64,000 nt of DNA from Kappaphycus alvarezii (lineage: Eukaryota; Rhodophyta; Florideophyceae; Gigartinales; Solieriaceae), in the NCBI GenBank assembly GCA_002205965.3, contig NADL03000762.1, positions 310,001 to 374,000 on the forward strand, given 5' to 3'. Below the pieces are notes generated by a model. That model worked only from the letters and a program-made list of their open reading frames with translations. It made no database searches and was not told the DNA's origin. Positions 57,901-64,000 of the stretch are shown in pieces (position 1 is the first letter of the stretch; each line of letters begins with the position of its first letter). Both the position numbers and the translations under genes were made by a program.

Positions 57901-58800
57901 AGCTCATGTAAGTATGTCGATTTAAATTCTTCCTTTTGTGTTTATTAATAAATATTAATACTTGGATGTCAGAAATGCTTCTGATGATCGTTTCAGATGT
58001 TCTTCTCATCCCGCTGCCCGCATAATATTATTCACCCACACTTATGATCTACGAATTTCACCCCTTCGCATGAAATTTGATCCTGTGTTTCAGGTTTTGA
58101 TTTATGATAGCCATTAATTCATGTCTGAACTACTGGTCATTTCGATTAATTTGGACTTTCTATGTACAATTCAAGTAGCTCTTAGCTCTTCTAGCTTTAG
58201 CAGGTTTGCTGGAAACGCATTTGTATTGTACCATCGATACGTATATAGTTACTTGTTGAGATCGTTGCTACATGAACACTTCGCAACTAGTTCCTATCAA
58301 ATTTCTTACAATGCCCTCAGCATTGGTTTCTGTTACCAAATCCTCACTCTGAAATCTAATACTAAAATTCTTTTTCAATGATTCCCTTCTCTATGCAATT
58401 ATTCGAAACTTAAAATGCTTTCGAGTCCAGACCAAGATAGATTAGGATCAGTGATGTACAGGTAACATCATTCATCCTGATATAATTTTGGCCTCTGCAT
58501 TTTTTCAAACTTCATTCCCTTCAGAAGATTTTTTCTCAGTTTTTGTTCATACATCATTTTCAAGGAAAGCTACTGCATAGTTTACCTGAACATTTAATTA
58601 TCATTGCCAAACGTGTTCGAAAATTTCCCTGCTGACTGATTGCAAGTTTCTCTGTATTTTCCAAAGCTACCCCGTTCGTTTGATAGAATCGATTAACCAT
58701 ATATCCTTAGTTATTTCCGTAACACTTCCGTAAATTTTCTGATATGACTCACATCTTCGTGTAGCCTCTCCCCTTTAAGCAATGGCTCCTGGGAATAGAC
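54901..58800 (-). other. AT-rich block, purine-rich on the minus strand, unrecognised
   Basis: About 3.9 kb in which the plus strand is strongly T/C-rich and the minus strand A/G-rich. Minus-strand translations are rich in Lys, Glu and Arg over long distances with frequent stops, for example 56332-56640 (MLLIANMMLEKYFQLFATNK...), 56799-56999 and 55722-55904. This looks like a decayed minus-strand coding region, but I recognise no domain. A GKSST string near 56935 is too isolated to call a P-loop. No repeat boundaries or RNA genes found. Confidence 0.35.
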
Positions 58801-58806
58801 CTGTTC

Positions 58807-59036
58807 ACGGTCCGCAGACCGTTGGTCCGATACGTATTCACCATTTCAAAACTCAGTCTCGTACCCATTTTCTAACTATGTGGTCCGGTCACAGGTGATG
58901 GGCACATCTAGCGGTCCAGTCTAAATACAATGCCGGGCGCGAAGCGTCCGGTTCAAATCAAGTCCAATGGACATCGTCCAGTCCCAGGACTTTGCCAATA
59001 AAACGGTCCGGTCCCAATCACTACAATCGGTCCGAT
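58807..59036. repeat. Cluster of GGTCCGGTC-like motifs
   Basis: At least eight variants (CGGTCCG, TGGTCCGAT, TGGTCCGGTC, CGGTCCAGTC, CGTCCGGTTC, CGTCCAGTCC, CGGTCCGGTCC, CGGTCCGATT) occur in 230 bp, spaced mostly 20-40 bp. Two more, inverted to each other, lie at 63853-63902. They sit upstream of the hAT-2 transposase gene and are consistent with subterminal transposase-binding repeats. Confidence 0.8.
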
Positions 59037-59370
59037 TCTATACCGTAAGCTCATATTAACAGGCAATCAACCTGTTGCAGCAATAGAGACTCTATTCCAG
59101 CAGTGCGGACTCCGCCAGCAAGGCTTGAGTAATACTCAACAGGAGCAGGGGGTTAATTTTGGTTCATTTACTGTCTGTAAAGTCAGATCGGCTGTTCCCT
59201 GAAGTACGCTGGAATTGGCTATGAAACTTAGATTTTCCAGATCCCGATACACTACTGTATGTACCTGATTCCCTAAAATACAGGCTGTAGGCCTGCCATA
59301 AGGCATGCTGCGTTGGACTCACCGATCTCCGATTCTTCCCATTTCTCAATTCCCGCTTGCCCTCTCGACA

Positions 59371-61195
59371 ATGACCAACCATATCCATCCAGATCGCACT
59401 GATAGATCTTTCGATGAGAACAACAACCAATGCACCTCCCAGGCCTCCAAGAGAAAAGAACAAACAAGTGTAGTATGGGACTATTTCGCCAAAAACACCG
59501 AGGGAACCATGATAACAAACAATTGTGTCATATGCAGCAAGATGTTCAGTGTAAACTCATCGACGACTACGCTAACCCGGCATGCCAAAGTTCATGGTTT
59601 CCTGGCTGCACAAACCCAAATGATGTTTTGCACAACCGGCGAGCTGTCAAACTCAACGGTGAGCCCTGATGACGAGCGCAACAAAAAGTTCTCCAAAAAG
59701 CTCACTAAATGGATTGTCATGAGCGGACAATCCTTTCCTGTGGTCGAAAGTCCTGAATTTAAGAACTTGATTCAAAACATTAACAGAGAGGTGTCAGTCT
59801 TTTCAAGAGCCACCATACAACGCCGAGTAATCTCTGAGAAAGCAAGCCTTTCCGTTCTGGTCAAGTAACAGCTTCACACGTGCAAATCAACGATAGCGGT
59901 GACTGCAGATGCATGGTAATCTGTGGTAATGAGGGGATATCTGTGTGTAACAGGCCATTATATTGACAAGCAATGGTGGTTACGCTCTTTGTGCTTGGCG
60001 TTTGAGCAGTTTCCAACGCCACACACTGGCGACGCTTTTGCCACTATGATGGAAGAAATTTTCGATAGGTGGAATATTCGGCATAAGGTTTATGCAGTGA
60101 CCACTGACAATGCCAGTGTCATGGTCTCTGGAATGGCCATGTTGCGAGACCGGCTGCGCACTTCGCCAAGTGAGGACAGCCCTCACTTAATTCACGTACG
60201 TTGCCTTACACATGTGGTAAACTTGGCGGTCAAAGAGTGCCTGTCAGAAGTCCCCGACGAAGTGAAACTGATACGGTTGGCCATTGCAAGTATCAGGTCC
60301 TCAACAAAGCGCCGAGAATTGTTTGATCGGGTGAAGATTGAAATTGGGGAATCAAGAGCATCCCTGCCTTCTTTGGATTGCGAGACACGTTGGTCTTCAA
60401 CTTTTGAAATGATAAGGGGGCGTATAAGGCAAGGAAATTTTTGAACGTTGTCATGTATCGCGTTCCCGAGCTTGCGCAGAATGTCGTTCGGGACGACGAC
60501 TGGGAGCGTGCGATCAAAATTTGCGAGTTTTTCTCGCTAGCTGCCACAGTCACGGAATCTTCCTCTTCCCGGCATAACGTCACCTGCAGCTTAAGTGTTA
60601 TGGCGTTTAAACTCTTGTTGCAGCAGTGTGAATCCTCTAGCAGGGAGATTGGTGCTGCTCTGCAACGGGTCTCTGTGCTAATGCTTGGAAAGTTGCAAGG
60701 ATATGCCGATGTCGTCAACTCACGTTTCGCTCGATTAGCCAAGATTCTAGACCTACGCTTGGAGAATGACATTCTAGAGGATGACCACTTGTTGCGTCAA
60801 GCTCTGACTTTTAGTCCATCTAATAGTCCCGCGGAACACAGAGCGGCCATTGAGCAATCTACGGCATGTAATGTAAGGGGAAGCTCTTCAGTGGGACAGG
60901 CATCTTTATCAAGTCTGGTTTTGAAACAAGAGAGAGGCCCGTTGGGTGGGCGGTATGATGATATCACCCGTTTTATATTTGCAACAGCAGTGGGAGACCG
61001 CCACATTCATGTTTTGGAATGGTGGAAGTCCAACCACTCCCGCTTCCCGCTCGTGGCAGAACTCGCTCGAAGCGTTCTTTCAATTCAGGCGACGTCTGTG
61101 GCAAGTGAATTGGCTTCCTCTGAAGCCGTTGCACTTGTTACACCAAGGAGCTTCCATTCTGCGAGAGAGAGATGTTGACCTTTACTGAACGATTA
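59371..61195 (+). pseudogene. BED-finger hAT transposase (hAT-2), few lesions
   Basis: A nearly complete hAT transposase on the plus strand. An ATG at 59371 (MTNHIHPDRTDR) precedes a BED zinc finger: SVVWDYFAKN, CVICSKMF...LTRHAKVH (C-x2-C-x15-H-x3-H). The catalytic blocks are TADAW (first Asp, ~59905), TTDNASVM (second Asp, ~60100), RCLTHVVNLAVKECL (C-x2-H) and ETRWSSTFEMI. The C-terminal region is LEWWKSNHSRFPLVAELARS, then LSIQATSVASE with the catalytic Glu near 61100. Breaks are two in-frame stops at about 59866 and 59920, a frameshift at about 60430 and another near 61150, roughly four. This is the best preserved DNA transposase in the window. Possible ends: a 12-bp inverted match GGGGGTTAATTT at 59148-59159 and AAATTAACCCCC at 63968-63979. 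No 8-bp target duplication is apparent. Confidence 0.85.
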
Positions 61196-61224
61196 GGTAA
61201 ATAACAGCCTGTAGTTCTGAGAAC

Positions 61225-62100
61225 TACGTCGGCGAATGCCGGTGCAACTTGCAACGAGTGATAGCAATCGCCGTCCGTTGTAGGACGAGGGAGGGGAGGG
61301 TCAGTAATAGCGTGTGCCGTTCAACATGGAGACTGGTTCCTTTCCTCGTCATCCTCATCGCACCCGCCTCCAATGTCAAAAATTCTGTACCTTGATAAGG
61401 GTAGACGCCGGTAACCATCAATAGAAGTACAGTACAGAACAAGTCGCTACAAAGGTGACCAAAGGTCGAGTAAAGTCCTTGAAGGCTCTCAAGAGGTTTG
61501 CACAAGTCCTGCGGGAAGTCCATTTCCCGGACAGTGCGTAGTCCAAAGGAATGATTGGTAAGAACAGAGTAGAAGCGGTCACGGAGCATATTTTGCCGCC
61601 GAGTAGAGCCCTCAGCGCAATGACATACTGAGGCATGGTGTCCGGAGACGTCAAAAATTGCAGCGGAGCTGAAACGGGCGGTTGAACAAAAAAAAGCAGT
61701 GTTCAGTCCCAGAAAAATAGTATTTCCCAATCGAAGGGCGATGATGGTGCGCCAGACCTCCGGTTGAGAGCGGATTCACAAATGGCTGAGCGGAAGAGCA
61801 GTAATCGGTCGGAGGCGGACGGAGAGGAAATGGACGAAAGACGTTTCAGGGTGTGACGGGAAGAGGTCAGAGAGGGATTGGTTGGGAGGATCATGGAATA
61901 GTGATAGTCCAAAATGGCGTCGGTGCCAGCGTGTTGGTAACCCTTTCGGGAAGCTTGGGAGAGGCGGTCACGGGCAGTAACAGCAGAGATGGACAGTAAC
62001 TGCAGAGGCTTGGGGAGGGCATTATGGACGTGGGGTGCAGTAAGGGAAGCGCGGAGAAAAGGGACGAGAGAAAACGGGCAAGAAGAGAGAACACCTAGTT
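61225..62100 (-). pseudogene. LINE C-terminal fragment B
   Basis: On the minus strand, FSSAAIFDVSGHHASVCHCA and STRRQNMLRDRFYSVL (61.55-61.7 kb) match the D-GHHAL-C...R-HN-LRD pattern found at the C-terminus of non-LTR RT proteins, followed by TVREMDFPQD. The preceding segment (61703-62122) contains CESALNRRSGAPSSPFDWEI, resembling the R-GAPL position ahead of the zinc-like motif. It is a fragment with frame changes. It differs in family details from LINE A and C (GHHAS instead of GEHVV) and lies between the hAT-2 gene and LINE C. Confidence 0.6.
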
Positions 62101-62180
62101 GGCCTTCTCTCTTCTTGCCCACTCTCTCTTCTAGCCCACTAGGCCTTCTCTCTTCTTGCCCTTTTTCTCTTGTCCCTTTA
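62057..62180. repeat. Inverted repeat, 35-bp arms
   Basis: Arms 62057-62091 and 62146-62180 are reverse complements at 32 of 35 positions. A second internal copy TTCTCTCTTCTTGCCC at 62105-62120 is also an exact inverse of the left arm (62076-62091), so the right side is partly duplicated. Confidence 0.9.
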
Positions 62181-62352
62181 AACTAGTTGGGCTCTCAGGT
62201 TCTGTGTCTTAATAGAAGCCGAAGTACCTCTCTGGCGGGCAGCGAAACCTCCGATCTACACTACGTCTTTCTTGGAACCCAGGAGAGAGCACCAAAACAG
62301 ATATCCTTCTGGGGATGAACTCCATAGACTCCGACTAAAGAAGTTCCTGGTA

Positions 62353-62434
62353 TTTGCGGAACTTGGGTTCAACCCAAGTTCTGTAAATGCGGAACCGCAA
62401 ATTGCGGACCTTGGGTTCAACCCAAGTTCCGCAA
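62353..62434. repeat. Three consecutive palindromes
   Basis: TTGGGTTCAACCCAA occurs twice (62363-62377 and 62411-62425), each extended to longer palindromes (62359-62381 perfect; 62402-62434 with one mismatch), with TGCGG AA CCGCA (62388-62399) between them. Outer parts of the units share TTGCGGA-C and GTTC-G-AAA, so the two large palindromes are copies of one unit. Confidence 0.95.
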
Positions 62435-62696
62435 ACACCAAAACCCTGGACTGCTGCAAGGTAGGTGTTATTGAAACGGGTCTGCTCTCGATGAACATGA
62501 GAAATCATGCGGGGTTGATACATACGGAGGTAACGAGGTGTGGAACGACAGTTCAATACACCCAGTAACGTTATTTACTCCGCTCTTCCAGTCGCCCCTC
62601 CTTGTCGTCCTTTCCTTCCTACTCTCCCCCATGCGCCCTCCCGAGCAAGGATTTACGACCCTAGAGTCGTAATTTGGACCCTTCGAGCCTTTCGCA

Positions 62697-63671
62697 ATGC
62701 TGCAGCGACCTGAACCAATACATCACACTTTTATTTCAGGCACTGCAGCAAGCGGCAACCGACAGCTACTGCGAACACCGCCTCTGGGAAGCCAGACGCT
62801 GCAGACAATTTCGCTGCCTCTATTCGTCGCCGAGCTCACTACAAATCTCTCCTCTCCCAGGAGTTCATTCCTCACCACCCCAACTTCCCCCACCTCTCAC
62901 ATCTTCTCCCAACTATGGCCCATCATGCCCCGCAGACGCATACATGTTCCAGTACTCGACAACCCTGGCCCGCTACGCTGCACTCAATTTCAATCCGAAA
63001 TGGACCCACAAGGTGAGCACGTGGTCACATGCAGCACCCGCTATGGTCTGACGCAGATGCAAAACAACTTCCGCAACATGCTCGCCCGTCATGTCTTTCG
63101 TGCAGCCGGTCTACATTCACAACTGGAAGCTCCCTTGTTAGTCCCGGGTACAAACCTCCGTCCCGCTGATATTTTCGTACAACCCCCAACATCCCCGCCA
63201 GCACCATCCCATCCCTCCACACCCTATAAAGTCACTGTTCGCAGCCCATATCGACTCGCGATGCACCGTTGCGCTACCCCCGGCATTGGCGCTGTCGCCA
63301 ACATAGCGGACGCTGCGAAACTTTCTGCCAACGCACGTCAAATCCGGTCTGGTTTTCGCTTGGAAACCTCCGACCCGCTTCCGAACCTCTGCTGGATCGT
63401 TGTTCCTCTCGCCTTTGACACACTCGGCGCATTCTCCACTCGCACAGCAAAAGTTCTGGAAGGCCACGCCAAGCATATCTCGTACCGCACCGATTCCACC
63501 CCAGCCGCAATCCTCCACTACCTCCGCCAACGTCTGAGTTCGTTTATTTGGTCCAGCGTCGCTGCGGCCATTTTTGTTCGCATTACGGCAATGCAGGGAG
63601 TACAGCCATTCATACAGTACGTCCTTTTTACATTAGGAATTCGCGAACATCATCCCTTGCCGAGTGAATAA
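62697..63671 (+). CDS. LINE fragment C, C-terminal part of the polyprotein, open ORF
   Basis: An intact 324-aa ORF from ATG 62697 to TAA 63671. After a Pro/Ser/Thr-rich N-terminal ~75 residues it continues as the C-terminal region of non-LTR RT proteins: LRCTQFQSEMDPQGEHVVTC (zinc-like C...H..C), NNFRNMLARHVFRAAGL, LVPGTNLRPADIFV, YKVTVRSPY, ADAAKLSANARQI, LCWIVVPLAFDTLGAF and TDSTPAAILHYLRQRLS. The same blocks occur in LINE A (36.0-36.2 kb, NSVHNVFAWYVFRSASLG, LVPGT). In many LINEs of algae and protists a nuclease-like PD-(D/E)xK fold occupies this position; RPAD and KVTV are consistent with that, but this is inference. The RT itself is missing, so this is a 5' truncated copy, with the ORF start in the Pro-rich part perhaps incidental. 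Confidence 0.6.
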   Translation: MLQRPEPIHHTFISGTAASGNRQLLRTPPLGSQTLQTISLPLFVAELTTNLSSPRSSFLTTPTSPTSHIFSQLWPIMPRRRIHVPVLDNPGPLRCTQFQSEMDPQGEHVVTCSTRYGLTQMQNNFRNMLARHVFRAAGLHSQLEAPLLVPGTNLRPADIFVQPPTSPPAPSHPSTPYKVTVRSPYRLAMHRCATPGIGAVANIADAAKLSANARQIRSGFRLETSDPLPNLCWIVVPLAFDTLGAFSTRTAKVLEGHAKHISYRTDSTPAAILHYLRQRLSSFIWSSVAAAIFVRITAMQGVQPFIQYVLFTLGIREHHPLPSE

Positions 63672-64000
63672 GATTGTTTTTACTTGTTGTTTGTGTCAAA
63701 TGTTCTTAGAATGCCCGTTGGCTTATTCTTGGTGCGAAGAGGTCCAGATTTTTAGGGGATAAAACTGCCTTGCTGACTCATGGCTGCGTAAAAGTACGTA
63801 TATCTCGTGGTGTAAACACTGTAAACACGTTCTGAAAGCGCTGGTAAGTTACCCCGGACCGAGAACTCATGTTAACATTGGTAAACGTTATCGGTCCGGT
63901 CTGTGGGCGCTGTAATAATCACGGCTCGTATAAATTTACTGGATACAACCCACATATCTACCACAGTAAATTAACCCCCCATTTACACGGTTACAGTGTT

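Noticed and set aside
1-64000. CRISPR array, rRNA operon, Polinton or other capsid-bearing element
   Set aside because: No regularly spaced repeats, no rRNA-like sequence and no protein-primed polymerase, packaging ATPase or capsid-like reading was recognised.

Overview
The window is nuclear DNA of a eukaryote. It is a repeat-dominated stretch with one small island of conserved genes at about 38.0-40.1 kb. Both island genes have short GT-AG introns (about 97-170 bp), one with a perfect TACTAAC branch site. The NTF2 protein reads most like the plant type (a GNL..KF-Q-F..IP...NDIFRLN pattern). Intron-containing plant-like genes among Copia, Gypsy, LINE, hAT and DDE elements suggest an alga; a red macroalga is my guess, not a demonstration.

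Layout. 0.1-2.2 kb: non-coding, with two copies of a ~130-bp repeat (R1) and a very hairpin-rich segment. 2.7-2.95 kb: a doubtful small ORF. 3.26-8.17 kb: a broken Copia element on the minus strand, followed by the third R1 copy. 8.6-17.8 kb: AT-rich, no recognised genes, several palindromes. 17.8-20.5 kb: two decayed DDE (PIF/Harbinger-like) transposase genes facing each other. 21.3-26.8 kb: a broken minus-strand Gypsy element with old direct repeats at its ends, then a plus-strand Gypsy protease fragment. 27.77-28.21 kb: a ~435-bp element with terminal inverted repeats (MITE-like). 28.4-35.5 kb: a broken Copia element with two recognisable LTRs and an unrecognised plus-strand block inside. 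36.0-37.8 kb: LINE fragment. 38.0-39.8 kb: RPB8 and NTF2, convergent. 40.5-41.0 kb: GTACTGTAC-type palindromic repeats. 41.1-44.8 kb: C2H2 zinc-finger remnant, then a plus-strand Gypsy fragment followed by an intact 365-aa ORF made of a duplicated unfamiliar domain. 45.0-53.2 kb: an acidic ORF with a SUMO-interaction-like motif, a decayed hAT transposase, and a long decayed gene ending in a Ulp1-type (SUMO protease) domain. 53.5-53.9 kb: a small intact TATA-box ORF. 54-58.8 kb: AT-rich, purine-rich on the minus strand, unrecognised. 58.8-64.0 kb: a cluster of GGTCCGGTC-like motifs, a BED-finger hAT transposase with few lesions, and two LINE 3' fragments.

The two conserved genes belong to basic nuclear functions (RNA polymerase assembly and Ran import) and have no evident link beyond being convergent neighbours. 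The rest is a graveyard of mobile elements, several nested. The observations I find most worth following are the duplicated-domain ORF after the Gypsy integrase (43.65-44.75 kb), the pairing of a SUMO-interaction-like motif with a Ulp1 protease region in one interval, the hairpin array at 1.78-2.05 kb, and the new TIR element at 27.8 kb. All family assignments come from reading translations by eye; no database search was possible.
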